Assembly (NCBI RefSeq): GCF_002005445.1
Contig: NZ_CP014692.1
Location: 1,736,001 to 1,800,000, forward strand
Direction of reading: 5' to 3'
DNA from: Acetobacter aceti
GTDB lineage: Bacteria; Pseudomonadota; Alphaproteobacteria; Acetobacterales; Acetobacteraceae
DNA: 64,000 nt
Shown here one piece after another: positions 8,317-16,341 of this stretch (its first letter is position 1; every line of letters begins with the position of its first letter). The notes beneath the pieces are model-generated. The model searched no databases. It saw only the letters and a list, made by a program, of their open reading frames with translations, and was not told the DNA's origin. The position numbers were made by a program, and so were the translations under genes.

Positions 8317-9726
8317 ATGAGTTTCAAACATACATTCGAACAGACAAGCCTGCGCGAATATGACATCCGCGGCATTGTCGGCAAGACACTGCATGTCGAA
8401 GATGCTTTCGCCATCGGCCGGACCTTCGCCAGCATCGTTCTGAAGAACGGCGGCAAGACGGTCGTGATCGGCTGCGATGGTCGCGTGTCTTCGCCTTCTC
8501 TGGAAGAAGCGCTGGTCAACGGCGCTGTTGCTTCAGGCGCAGACGTGATCCGCGTTGGTCGTGGCCCCACCCCGATGCTGTATTTCGCCTCCGTTACGCT
8601 GAAGGCGGACGGCGCGATCATGGTGACGGGCAGCCACAATCCGGCCAACTACAACGGCTTCAAGATGATGCTGGCCAACAAGCCGTTCTTCGGCGAGCAG
8701 ATCAAGCATCTCGGCCATCTGTCCCGCGAAGGCGATGTCGTTCCTGAAGCAAAAGGCACGGTGAAAACCGTCGATATCAAGAAAGAGTATATCGAGCGTC
8801 TTCTGAAGGATTACGACGGTGGCGACCGCAAGCTGAAGGTTGTCTGGGACAACGGCAACAGCGTGGCTGGCGACATTCTCCCGGCTCTTCTGGACAAGCT
8901 GCCCGGCGAGCATATCGTCCTGAACGGCGAAGTGGACGGCACATTCCCGGCTCACCATCCGGACCCGACAGTTGCCAAGAACCTTGAGCAGATCATCGCG
9001 TCGGTCAAAGAGAACAAGGCCGACCTCGGCATCGCCTTCGACGGTGACGCAGATCGTGTCGGCGTTGTGGACAACGAGGGAGGCATCCTCTGGGGTGACC
9101 AGATTCTCGTGCTGCTGGCGCGCGACGTCCTGAAAAACCATCCCGGCGGCACGATCATCGCCGACGTGAAGGCGTCTCAGGTTCTGTTTGATGAAGTGAA
9201 GAAGGCCGGTGGTGAGCCGCTGATGTGGCGCACGGGTCATTCGCTCATCAAGTCGAAGATGGCCGAAACGAAGTCTCCGCTGGCCGGTGAGATGTCGGGC
9301 CACATCTTCTTTGCCGACAAATGGTACGGCTTTGACGATGCGATCTACGCTGCCATCCGCGTGCTGGGTATCGTCGCCCGCATGGGAGAGCCGCTATCCG
9401 CATTCCGCAAGGCCCTGCCGCAGACGATCTCCACACCGGAAATCCGCTTTGACTGCGACGACCTGCGCAAGTTCCAGGTGATCGAGGAAGTGGCCGAGCG
9501 TCTCCGCAAGGATGGCGCGGATGTGTCCGAAATCGACGGTGTGCGCGTGAACACGCCGGACGGCTGGTGGCTGCTCCGTGCGTCCAACACGCAGGCTGTT
9601 CTGGTCGCGCGTTGCGAAGGCAAGAGCGAAGCCGGTCTGGACAACCTCAAGGCGGCGCTGACGCGTCAGCTTGAGCTGTCCGGTCTGGAGAAGCCTGATT
9701 TTTCTGGCGATAACGCCGGTCATTGA
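8317..9726 (+). CDS. Phosphoglucomutase/phosphomannomutase
   Basis: An alpha-D-phosphohexomutase that interconverts hexose 6- and 1-phosphates. The phosphoserine loop TGSHNP has catalytic Ser106, the Mg-binding loop is DGDADR (242-247), and the sugar-specificity loop GEMSGH is near 322. The length of 469 residues matches bifunctional PMM/PGM enzymes (AlgC-like). Next to galU, a phosphoglucomutase role is most likely, but GDP-mannose supply is also possible. The C-terminal domain has the phosphate-binding RASNTQ motif. Confidence 0.93.
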   Translation: MSFKHTFEQTSLREYDIRGIVGKTLHVEDAFAIGRTFASIVLKNGGKTVVIGCDGRVSSPSLEEALVNGAVASGADVIRVGRGPTPMLYFASVTLKADGAIMVTGSHNPANYNGFKMMLANKPFFGEQIKHLGHLSREGDVVPEAKGTVKTVDIKKEYIERLLKDYDGGDRKLKVVWDNGNSVAGDILPALLDKLPGEHIVLNGEVDGTFPAHHPDPTVAKNLEQIIASVKENKADLGIAFDGDADRVGVVDNEGGILWGDQILVLLARDVLKNHPGGTIIADVKASQVLFDEVKKAGGEPLMWRTGHSLIKSKMAETKSPLAGEMSGHIFFADKWYGFDDAIYAAIRVLGIVARMGEPLSAFRKALPQTISTPEIRFDCDDLRKFQVIEEVAERLRKDGADVSEIDGVRVNTPDGWWLLRASNTQAVLVARCEGKSEAGLDNLKAALTRQLELSGLEKPDFSGDNAGH

Positions 9727-9738
9727 TCTGAGGAAAGA

Positions 9739-9927
9739 GTGGAACGTGTGACAGACGATACGTTCCACTCCTTTCTGGAGCCGGGCCAATGGGTCCGGCA
9801 TCCCGATCATCCCGAATGGGGAGACGGGCAGGTGCAGTCGGCCATCTCTCACAGAGTGACCGTCAATTTCCTGCATATGGGAAAAGTGGTTCTCGACGCC
9901 CGCGTCGTGACCCTTACCGTTATCTGA
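9739..9927 (+). CDS. DUF3553 family small protein
   Basis: A 62-residue protein matching the short DUF3553 family known mainly from alphaproteobacteria, with the signature EPGQWVRHPDHPEWGDGQVQS at 14-34. The fold looks like a small beta-barrel (CarD/SH3-like) by pattern; function is unknown. It starts with GTG 12 bases after the mutase stop and probably ends that transcript. Confidence 0.75.
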   Translation: MERVTDDTFHSFLEPGQWVRHPDHPEWGDGQVQSAISHRVTVNFLHMGKVVLDARVVTLTVI

Positions 9928-9928
9928 C

Positions 9929-10027
9929 TATAATTTTCTGTGTTGGCTGACTGTGCGCCAAGCACATGCTGCCATTCTGGCAGGAGTTTAGCTTTCCAGT
10001 AAGTCCTCGTGGGTTTATACAGGACTG
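9929..10027. promoter_or_regulatory. Possible moaA promoter and structured leader
   Basis: A consensus-like -10 TATAAT is at 9929-9934, without a convincing -35. It is followed by a leader with two short hairpins: GTGC/GCAC (9953-9965) and CTGCCA-TTC-TGGCAG (9969-9983). The second stem ends in CAGGAG, ~45 bases ahead of the start. This could be a regulated leader for moaA; I do not recognise a complete molybdenum-cofactor riboswitch. Confidence 0.3.
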
Positions 10028-11047
10028 ATGCAGTCCAGTTTAATCGACATTCAGGGCCGGAAAATCTCTTACCTCCGTGTTTCGGTGACAGACCGGTGCG
10101 ATATGCGCTGTGTTTACTGCATGTCGGAAAGCATGGAGTTTCTGCCGCGTCCTGAGGTTCTGACATACGAAGAGCTGGAACGACTCTGTGCGGTTTTCAT
10201 GCGCCATGGTGTGCGGCGCATCCGCCTGACCGGCGGTGAGCCGTTGGTCAGGCGTGATATCGGTGATTTCCTGCAATCACTTGGACGATGGATAAGGCCT
10301 GTTTCCTCTGCTCCGGGGCTGGACGAACTGACTCTCACAACCAATGGCAGCCAGTTGGGCCGTTATGCCGATACGCTTGTGGGGGCAGGGATTCGCAGGG
10401 TCAATGTGAGCCTGGATTCACTCCGGCCCGAGCGTTTTTCCGCAATTACCCGACGCGGTGATTTGCATCGGACCCTTGCGGGCATCCATGCTGCACGGGA
10501 TGCGGGGTTGGCGGTTCGCATCAACACCGTCGCGACGAAGGGGATCAATGACGATGAGTTTGACAATCTGATCGTCTGGTGCGGCGAGATCGGCGCTGAT
10601 CTGTGTCTGATCGAGACAATGCCGATGGGAGAAACCGGGGAAGACCGGCGCGCCCAGTATCTTCCTCTCCATTCGGTCAGACTCAATCTTCAGAAGCGCT
10701 GGAGCTTCGAAACGGCGGATGGTGCGACGGGCGGCGGACCGGCGCGCTATGTGCGGATCGCAGAGACTGGACAGAGACTGGGTTTTATCACGCCGCTCAG
10801 CCACAATTTCTGCGATAGCTGCAATCGTGTTCGCCTGTCATGCTCGGGCCAGCTTTACACATGCCTTGGATCGGATGGCGCCGTGGATCTTCGTGAAATT
10901 TTACGAAGCGGCGGGACTGATTCCGACATTCTTGATGCAATTGACCTCAGCCTTGCCCGCAAGCCCCTGCGGCACGACTTTCTGATCCCCGACAATGACG
11001 CACAGGTGCAGGGACCAGCCCGTCTGATGAGTGTTACTGGCGGATAA
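10028..11047 (+). CDS. moaA: GTP 3',8-cyclase (molybdenum cofactor synthesis)
   Basis: A radical SAM enzyme for the first step of molybdopterin synthesis from GTP. The N-terminal cluster motif has Cys24, Cys28 and Cys31 (DRCDMRCVYC), followed by the TGGEP SAM-binding motif near residue 65. The C-terminal second [4Fe-4S] motif CDSCNRVRLSC lies near 263-273. The protein ends in Gly-Gly, the conserved tail needed by MoaA. 339 residues is normal. No moaC or moeA neighbour lies in the window, so the gene stands alone. Confidence 0.95.
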   Translation: MQSSLIDIQGRKISYLRVSVTDRCDMRCVYCMSESMEFLPRPEVLTYEELERLCAVFMRHGVRRIRLTGGEPLVRRDIGDFLQSLGRWIRPVSSAPGLDELTLTTNGSQLGRYADTLVGAGIRRVNVSLDSLRPERFSAITRRGDLHRTLAGIHAARDAGLAVRINTVATKGINDDEFDNLIVWCGEIGADLCLIETMPMGETGEDRRAQYLPLHSVRLNLQKRWSFETADGATGGGPARYVRIAETGQRLGFITPLSHNFCDSCNRVRLSCSGQLYTCLGSDGAVDLREILRSGGTDSDILDAIDLSLARKPLRHDFLIPDNDAQVQGPARLMSVTGG

Positions 11048-11107
11048 ACCGATACCACTGTTGACGTTTGCCGAACACACACAGAGATTGGGCGAAAGCG
11101 GCATTTC

Positions 11108-11140
11108 CACGGAATTGGTAGTTTTTCAATATATTCCGTG
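11108..11140. repeat. 8-bp inverted repeat in the moaA-11174 gap
   Basis: Perfect arms CACGGAAT (11108-11115) and ATTCCGTG (11133-11140) flank an AT-rich 17-base centre. It may be an operator for the gene starting at 11174 or a weak end signal for moaA. There is no T-run after the hairpin on the plus strand. Confidence 0.3.
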
Positions 11141-11173
11141 CCTCATGCCGTACAGCACAACACGAGGCAGGAA

Positions 11174-11959
11174 ATGAGCGTGAGCAGCCGGATCAGTCCC
11201 GTCATTCAGGACATCGTTGAGAAAGCTCTTGAAGAAATCGAGACGTCACTGGACGCCCGCATCATCCTCGCAATGGATGCCGGCCTGAGAGGGCAGGGCA
11301 TGGAGTCTGCTGACAGCCCTTATCGAATCATGTTCGTCTATGTGCATCGGCTGGACTGGTATCTGAAACTCTCGCCCGGTCCTGCGACAGTTGAACTGCC
11401 CGCTTCTGATGATTTCTCGCTGACGGGATGGGATATCCGTCATCTTGTGGAGACAATGAAGCAGTCGAACGCCACGCAAACGACATGGCTGAACAGCGCG
11501 GCGATCTACCGCTCCGACCAGGACCTGCTCAGACGTCTGGCTCTTCTCCAGCGCCGGGTCTGGCAACCGGCTCCCGCTCTCGCGGCTGAGATCGAAACCG
11601 CGACCAGTGAACTTGGCAAATGGTCATTTGGCCATACACTGACCACGGAAGAGTTTCTGACGCCCATGTACGCCACTCTCTCCGCCAGAGCTATTGCGGA
11701 AGACGACGGTCCGTCGCCAGAGGACATAAGGGTGCTGTACGAGGGGCTGGCGGAGGATGTCACCAGTGAGATGGATTTCATTTTGTCTGAAAAGGCAAAA
11801 AAGGGAGCGCATTCTGACGCTCCGTCATGTTTTCGGTCCCAGCTCTTCATGAACGCCGAGTTGCCGCGTCTGCGGACGGTCGAGTTGCCGGAACATCCTG
11901 CTCCGGACGATAGTGTGTTTGACCGCTTTCTGGCCGATACGATCCGCAGGTTTGGTTGA
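11174..11959 (+). CDS. YcgL/RlaP-like nucleotidyltransferase homolog lacking catalytic residues
   Basis: A 261-residue protein resembling the COG3541 (YcgL; RlaP) nucleotidyltransferase family. The resemblance is clear around FVYVHRLDWYLKL (54-66) and in SLTGWDIRHLVETMKQSN and TWLNSAAIYR, which match the family blocks. The catalytic signature is degraded: the GS-RAWG loop reads AGLRGQG (36-42), and the DSDYDVR carboxylate motif reads DSPYRIM (47-53), so both metal-binding aspartates are lost. It is probably a non-catalytic paralog. The start at 11174 is chosen for the AGGCAGG ribosome-binding site just upstream; an ATG at 11138 is less likely. Confidence 0.6.
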   Translation: MSVSSRISPVIQDIVEKALEEIETSLDARIILAMDAGLRGQGMESADSPYRIMFVYVHRLDWYLKLSPGPATVELPASDDFSLTGWDIRHLVETMKQSNATQTTWLNSAAIYRSDQDLLRRLALLQRRVWQPAPALAAEIETATSELGKWSFGHTLTTEEFLTPMYATLSARAIAEDDGPSPEDIRVLYEGLAEDVTSEMDFILSEKAKKGAHSDAPSCFRSQLFMNAELPRLRTVELPEHPAPDDSVFDRFLADTIRRFG

Positions 11960-12038
11960 TGCGGATGCAGGCTGTCCGCAGGCACCACAATCAGAAGAGA
12001 TCCGGTCTCTGAGGAAAAGCTGAAGGAAGGCCAACATA

Positions 12039-12227
12039 ATGAACGATGACACAGAGCAGGAAACGGGTGACATCCTCGCCGTGGCCCAAAGAATCGGACT
12101 GACACTTCCTGATCCGTGTCTGCCGGGCGTCGTTGCCAACACCAGGCTTTTACAGACCTACATTGACCTCGTGCTTGGTTTCGACCTCCCCGACGACTGT
12201 CTTCCTGCTTATGAGTACGCGCCATGA
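12039..12227 (+). CDS. AtzG-like (DUF4089) amidase partner subunit
   Basis: A 62-residue helical protein with the DUF4089/AtzG pattern: a short helix, GVVANTRLLQTYIDLVLGFDLPDD, and a Pro-rich end. AtzG proteins resemble GatC and pair with AtzE-type amidases as small stabilising subunits. It overlaps the amidase gene by 4 bases (ATGA). A GAAGGAAGG ribosome-binding site lies ahead of the ATG. The partnership is inferred from overlap and family knowledge. Confidence 0.72.
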   Translation: MNDDTEQETGDILAVAQRIGLTLPDPCLPGVVANTRLLQTYIDLVLGFDLPDDCLPAYEYAP

Positions 12228-13588
12228 GCCAGACTGCTGTCGCCATCGCCAATACCGTGCGTTTCGGACTGAGGTCTGCCCGTGAAGTTGTGGAAGCGGC
12301 ACTGGAAGCGCTCGGAACCCGTAATCAGGCATATCAGTGCGTCACGCGCCTGCTGCCTGAACGGGCGCTCCATATGGCTGATACGTTGGACGCCCGAATT
12401 GCCAATGGCGATCCTGTGGGCGTTCTTGCCGGTGTCCCGTTCGGCGTGAAAGACCTTTTCGATATGGAAGGGATCGTCACGACGGCGGGTTCAACCGTCC
12501 TGAAAGGCAATCCTCCCGCCACGCAGGATGCCGCCGTGGTCCAGCGGCTCATCGCTGCGGGCGCGATCCCGGTCGCCACCCTGAACATGGATGAGTTCGC
12601 CTACGGCTTCTCCACGGAGAACGCCCATTACGGGACCACACGCAATCCAAAGAACACGGACTGTCTGGCGGGCGGGTCATCCGGAGGTTCAGCGGCGTCC
12701 GTTGCGGCAGGCCTGCTGCCATTCGCGATTGGCTCGGATACAAACGGTTCGATCCGTGTGCCTGCATCGCTCTGTGGTGTCTGGGGGTTGCGTCCCACAC
12801 AGGGACTGCTTCCTCTGGACGGTGTTTATCCTTTTGTCGCCAGCCTCGACACGGTGGGGCCGTTTGCCGGAACAGTGACGGACCTGCAGCGCGTTTTTGA
12901 AGCGATGAACGGTCATGCTCTTGATGACATAGAAGATGTTCGGAGTCTGCGTGTCGCCCAGCTTGGAGGCTGGTTCACACAGGACGTCGATCCAGCCCTG
13001 CTTGACGGGATTGCACGTATCATGGCGTTTTTCGGAAGCCGAAAAGAGATCGAACTGGCCGAAGTGGCGCGGGCACGCGCCTCGGCTTTCGTGATTTCAG
13101 CAGCGGAGGGAGGAAATCTTCACCTTTCGCGTCTGCGGAAAGTCCCGATGGATTATGATCCGGCGACAAGAGACAGGCTTATTGCGGGCGCCATGGTGCC
13201 GTCAGCCGCAGTGGTTCAGGCGCATCGTTTCCGGAACTGGTTTCGGGCTGGCCTTCATGAGCTTTTTGACGAAGTCGATGTGCTGATCGCTCCCGCGACA
13301 CCGGGACCGGCCCCTCGCATCGATCAGGCCACCCTCTCCGTTGGCGGCAGGACTGTTTCCGCCCGCGCCAATCTTGGACTGTTTACGCAGCCATTGAGTC
13401 TGGGAGGAATGCCTGTCCTCGCAGCGCCGCTCCCACCGGCAACCGCAGCGGCGGGACTGCCTTTGGGCATACAGATCATTGCGGCGCCTGGAAAAGAGAA
13501 TGTTCTTTTCGCGATAGGCAAGGCGCTTTCGCATGCTGGTCTGGCAGGGTATCCGGTTCAGGGTGCGTCGGTAGCAGACACGGATTGA
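12224..13588 (+). CDS. AtzE-family amidase
   Basis: A 454-residue amidase-signature hydrolase. The Ser-cisSer-Lys triad is visible: Lys76 in GVKDLFD, cis-Ser152 in GGSSGGS and nucleophile Ser176 in GSDTNGSIRVP. The GSDTNGS form is typical of the AtzE subgroup (1-carboxybiuret hydrolases and relatives). With the AtzG-like protein it should form a GatCA-like heteromer. No cyanuric acid or allophanate genes (atzD, atzF, atzH) lie nearby, so the true substrate is open; purine- or urea-derived amides are candidates. Confidence 0.8.
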   Translation: MSQTAVAIANTVRFGLRSAREVVEAALEALGTRNQAYQCVTRLLPERALHMADTLDARIANGDPVGVLAGVPFGVKDLFDMEGIVTTAGSTVLKGNPPATQDAAVVQRLIAAGAIPVATLNMDEFAYGFSTENAHYGTTRNPKNTDCLAGGSSGGSAASVAAGLLPFAIGSDTNGSIRVPASLCGVWGLRPTQGLLPLDGVYPFVASLDTVGPFAGTVTDLQRVFEAMNGHALDDIEDVRSLRVAQLGGWFTQDVDPALLDGIARIMAFFGSRKEIELAEVARARASAFVISAAEGGNLHLSRLRKVPMDYDPATRDRLIAGAMVPSAAVVQAHRFRNWFRAGLHELFDEVDVLIAPATPGPAPRIDQATLSVGGRTVSARANLGLFTQPLSLGGMPVLAAPLPPATAAAGLPLGIQIIAAPGKENVLFAIGKALSHAGLAGYPVQGASVADTD

Positions 13589-13621
13589 ACCGGACCGCAG
13601 CGCCGAAAGCGTGCTGACCGG

Positions 13622-14014
13622 CTATCGTCTGACGATGCCGAAATACTGCTCCAGAAGCGCGACATTCCTCAGATTGGCCTTGAACGCGATATCGACAAGA
13701 TTTCCCAGCACAGGGACAAGGTCGAAAACCGCCTCCAGCGCGATATTGGTCAGCATTCTGGCAAGCAGGCTCCCGGGCGCCTTCAGACGCCAGCCTTCCC
13801 AGACAAAGAGCAGGGAAAGAACTGTCATGATCAGGGTGCCGCCCACAGGAAGCAGACCGATCAGGGCATCAGCTCCCATCCGGAACTGCGTGCCCGGTAT
13901 GCGAAGGGCCGCATCGAGAAACCACGCCAGACGACGGAGCCTCTGAAGACGCTGAAGCACGTTTCCAGAGAGTGGAGGCAGAATTTCTCCATTCAGGGCA
14001 GTTGCTGCATTCAT
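13622..14014 (-). CDS. DUF4112 membrane protein
   Basis: A 130-residue protein of the DUF4112 family, with the pattern LDAALRIPGTQFRMGADALIGLLPVGG (33-59) followed by two hydrophobic segments and VFDLVPVLGNLVDIAFKAN. It is probably an inner-membrane protein of unknown function. I take the ATG at 14014; the frame stays open to 14458, but that extension is basic and unlike the family. It is convergent with the amidase gene. Confidence 0.7.
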   Translation of the reverse strand: MNAATALNGEILPPLSGNVLQRLQRLRRLAWFLDAALRIPGTQFRMGADALIGLLPVGGTLIMTVLSLLFVWEGWRLKAPGSLLARMLTNIALEAVFDLVPVLGNLVDIAFKANLRNVALLEQYFGIVRR

Positions 14015-14161
14015 GGCAGAGATATGAGAATCGCCGACCTCCCGCGCAAGGATGGTAATGCAAAAATTTCTTTTGCTTGCTAAGGGAGACCGCTTCACTC
14101 CGGTTTTCATGAATGTCAGTCGCCGGACGACACTGCCTTTCTTTCTGGAACTCATCCGGTC

Positions 14162-14860
14162 ATGCACATTCCATCCGCCGTCGTCGTTGCTCGCGACAGT
14201 TTTCTTCTGGCGTTTCCGGCTCTTTTTTCGATCATCAATCCTCTTGGAGCGGCGATCATCTTCATTCAGGTCGTAGGTGACTCTCCGTCCAGCGAACGGG
14301 CTCGACTGGCGAAAATGGTTGCCTTCTACACGACGCTTCTGCTGATAGGCTCCGTCTGGATAGGCAGCCTGATGCTCAGCTTCTTTGGGATTACCCTGAA
14401 CGCCCTGCGCGTGGCAGGTGGTCTTTTTGTCGCACGTGGCGGCTGGATCATGCTGCAAAGCCCTGCCGACGATGATCAGAAGCGACAGAGCCAGATCGTT
14501 ACCGAAGATGGCACCCCCATTTCAGCGCCCAACTCCCAGGATATCGCTTTCTTCCCGCTCACAATGCCTTTTACCGTTGGTCCCGGTACGATGTCCGTCG
14601 CCATTGCCCTGAGTTCGGGTGATAGCGGCAAACATTCACTGGCTTACGAAGGAGGGCTGTCAGCGGCCTCTGTTGCAGTAGCTATGACCGTGTGGCTTGC
14701 CTACGCTTATGCTGACCGGCTGACCACCATTCTTGGCGTTACGGGAACCCGGATCATGGGACGGCTGGCGGCTTTGATCCTGCTGGCGATCGGCGTGCAG
14801 ATTGTTGCTGCCGGACTGATGGGTTTCGGGCATGATTTTCTGAATTCCGTCAAAGACTGA
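14162..14860 (+). CDS. MarC-family membrane protein
   Basis: A 232-residue integral membrane protein with six hydrophobic segments and the MarC/UPF0056 signature FSIINPLGAAIIF near the N-terminus (22-34) and FFPLTMPFTVGPGTMS near 125. Function in the inner membrane is unknown; the old link to multiple antibiotic resistance has been withdrawn for E. coli MarC. The gene is monocistronic as far as seen. An AT-rich inverted repeat after it (arms 14936-14945 and 14962-14971) may end transcription. Confidence 0.88.
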   Translation: MHIPSAVVVARDSFLLAFPALFSIINPLGAAIIFIQVVGDSPSSERARLAKMVAFYTTLLLIGSVWIGSLMLSFFGITLNALRVAGGLFVARGGWIMLQSPADDDQKRQSQIVTEDGTPISAPNSQDIAFFPLTMPFTVGPGTMSVAIALSSGDSGKHSLAYEGGLSAASVAVAMTVWLAYAYADRLTTILGVTGTRIMGRLAALILLAIGVQIVAAGLMGFGHDFLNSVKD

Positions 14861-15046
14861 CAGGCAAAGACTGGTAGGCAAAAACTGGCAGGTTGTTTCA
14901 GGACAGTCGTTGATTGAGGAAATTTTACGGATTCGTTTTTATGAAGTTATTTTAAGAAAGATTCATAAAAAAACTTCTGAATAACTCAAGGCGATTGAAG
15001 TTGGATGGGACGACTGGAGCATATCAACACGTTCCGGATTACCGGA

Positions 15047-15631
15047 TCAGTTCCCGAGAATCCGGCTTATTTCTTTTCTGAGCGCGGGAAGAACCTCTGC
15101 GCCGAACCAGGGATTACGCTTCTCCCATGCTCCGGTCCGCCATGAAGGATGGGGCAGGGGAAAATAGCGGGGTAGATACTCCCTGAAGTGAGCGACCCGA
15201 TCCGAGACCTTGCCGGGTCCAAGCGCGTAATTCTGGGCGTAGCTTCCCACCAGCAGCGTCAGTTGAATGTCCTGCAGTTCAGAGAGAACTTTCTCACGCC
15301 ATAGGGGAGCGCATTCCGGTCGGGGCGGACAATCGCCACCTTTCGACAGTCGTCCCGGATAACAGAACCCCATTGGGACGAGTGCGACATTTTCCGTGTC
15401 ATAAAAAGTGTCCCGATCCATGCCGAGCCACTGCCTGAGTCTGTCGCCGGACGCGTCATTGAAGGAAATGCCTGTCTCGTGAACTTTCGTGCCGGGCGCC
15501 TGACTGGCGATGAGAAGCCTCGCTCGTGGAGAGACATGCAGAACCGGTCTCGGTCCCAGCGGCAGTGCGTGGGAGCAGGCAGTGCAGGAGCGAATGCGCT
15601 CCACCAGTTTATTCAACGAAGCATCCGACAT
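15047..15631 (-). CDS. Uracil-DNA glycosylase family protein
   Basis: A 194-residue member of the uracil-DNA glycosylase superfamily. Motif 1 reads ASQAPGTKVHETG with the later FNDASGDRLRQWLG block, and motif 2 is PLPHPSWR. Six cysteines occur (CTAC near the N-terminus, FCYPG, CPPRPEC), so an Fe-S or zinc site is possible. Its substrate range is unproven. The start at 15631 is set by a TGATG overlap with the upstream sirtuin gene, which implies translational coupling. A longer open frame to 15679 lies inside the sirtuin gene and is unlikely. Confidence 0.8.
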   Translation of the reverse strand: MSDASLNKLVERIRSCTACSHALPLGPRPVLHVSPRARLLIASQAPGTKVHETGISFNDASGDRLRQWLGMDRDTFYDTENVALVPMGFCYPGRLSKGGDCPPRPECAPLWREKVLSELQDIQLTLLVGSYAQNYALGPGKVSDRVAHFREYLPRYFPLPHPSWRTGAWEKRNPWFGAEVLPALRKEISRILGN

Positions 15632-16341
15632 CAGGCCCGGCTTGCCAGTCGATCGCGGACAAAACGGGGAACTGTCCAAGTCGCCGGTCCGTAGCTGACT
15701 TCATCGAACAGTTGGGAGTTACCGGTCGGCACGAGATTCACTTCCACCGTGTGGGCATGCTGAGCAGCCTGTTCGGCGAAACCTGCGGCAGGATAGACGG
15801 TCGCGGACGTTCCAATGGCGACAAAGATGTCACAGGCGTCAATGGCCTGCATGATGCGTTCCATGTGCAGCGGCATTTCACCAAACCAGACTATATCGGG
15901 CCGCAGCGTTGCCTGACCACATTCCGGGCAGGGAGTCTCTCGCGTGCAGATGCCTTCCCACGCCGGTGTCGCGCCGCAGGCAAGACAGCGGAGACGCAGG
16001 AGTTCGCCGTGCATGTGAACGACGTTTCTTGAACCCGCACGTTCATGAAGGTCGTCGATATTCTGTGTCACCAGCAGAAACGTATCGTCCGGATTGTCGC
16101 CATAGGCTTCCTCGAGTTCCGCCAGAGCGGAATGGGCAGCATTAGGTGTGACGTTTTTCAGTTCAAGCCGACGGTGATTGTAGAAATCATCGACCATGGC
16201 CGGATTTCGCCCGAAGCCTTCCGGCGTGCAGACATCCTCCAGTCGCACCTGCGACCAGATACCTCCCTCATCACGGAAAGTGTCCAGCCCCGATTCACGG
16301 CTGATGCCGGCTCCGGTCAGGATGACGATGCGTTCCAGTAT
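15631..16341 (-). CDS. cobB: NAD-dependent protein deacylase, sirtuin class III (non-ATG start)
   Basis: CobB removes acyl groups from lysines using NAD. The NAD motif LTGAGISRESGLDTFRD, catalytic His in VVHMHGE, TQNIDDLHERAG and two zinc pairs (CLAC, CPEC) are present. A YNHR (YxxR) motif suggests class III desuccinylase/demalonylase activity. The essential NAD loop is encoded upstream of the first usual start (GTG at 16248). In that frame only ATA (16341), CTG (16338) and similar codons precede it before a stop. ATA overlaps the upstream TGA as TGATA, mirroring the TGATG at the gene's own end. So translation begins at ATA or CTG, or the start codon is mutated. Confidence 0.82.
   Translation of the reverse strand: MLERIVILTGAGISRESGLDTFRDEGGIWSQVRLEDVCTPEGFGRNPAMVDDFYNHRRLELKNVTPNAAHSALAELEEAYGDNPDDTFLLVTQNIDDLHERAGSRNVVHMHGELLRLRCLACGATPAWEGICTRETPCPECGQATLRPDIVWFGEMPLHMERIMQAIDACDIFVAIGTSATVYPAAGFAEQAAQHAHTVEVNLVPTGNSQLFDEVSYGPATWTVPRFVRDRLASRA

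Noticed and set aside
7449..8648. A 399-residue open frame opposite galU
   Set aside because: It lies antisense to the strongly supported galU and mutase genes, has no family features, and is explained by high-GC codon bias.
8533..9303. A 256-residue open frame opposite the phosphohexomutase
   Set aside because: Shadow of the real gene; no start signal or domain.
14015..14458. N-terminal extension of the DUF4112 protein
   Set aside because: The extra residues are basic, unlike the family, and overlap the promoter region and start of the divergent MarC gene.
14936..14971. AT-rich inverted repeat after the MarC gene as a separate terminator feature
   Set aside because: Stem is all weak pairs with a long loop; mentioned only as a possibility in the MarC entry.
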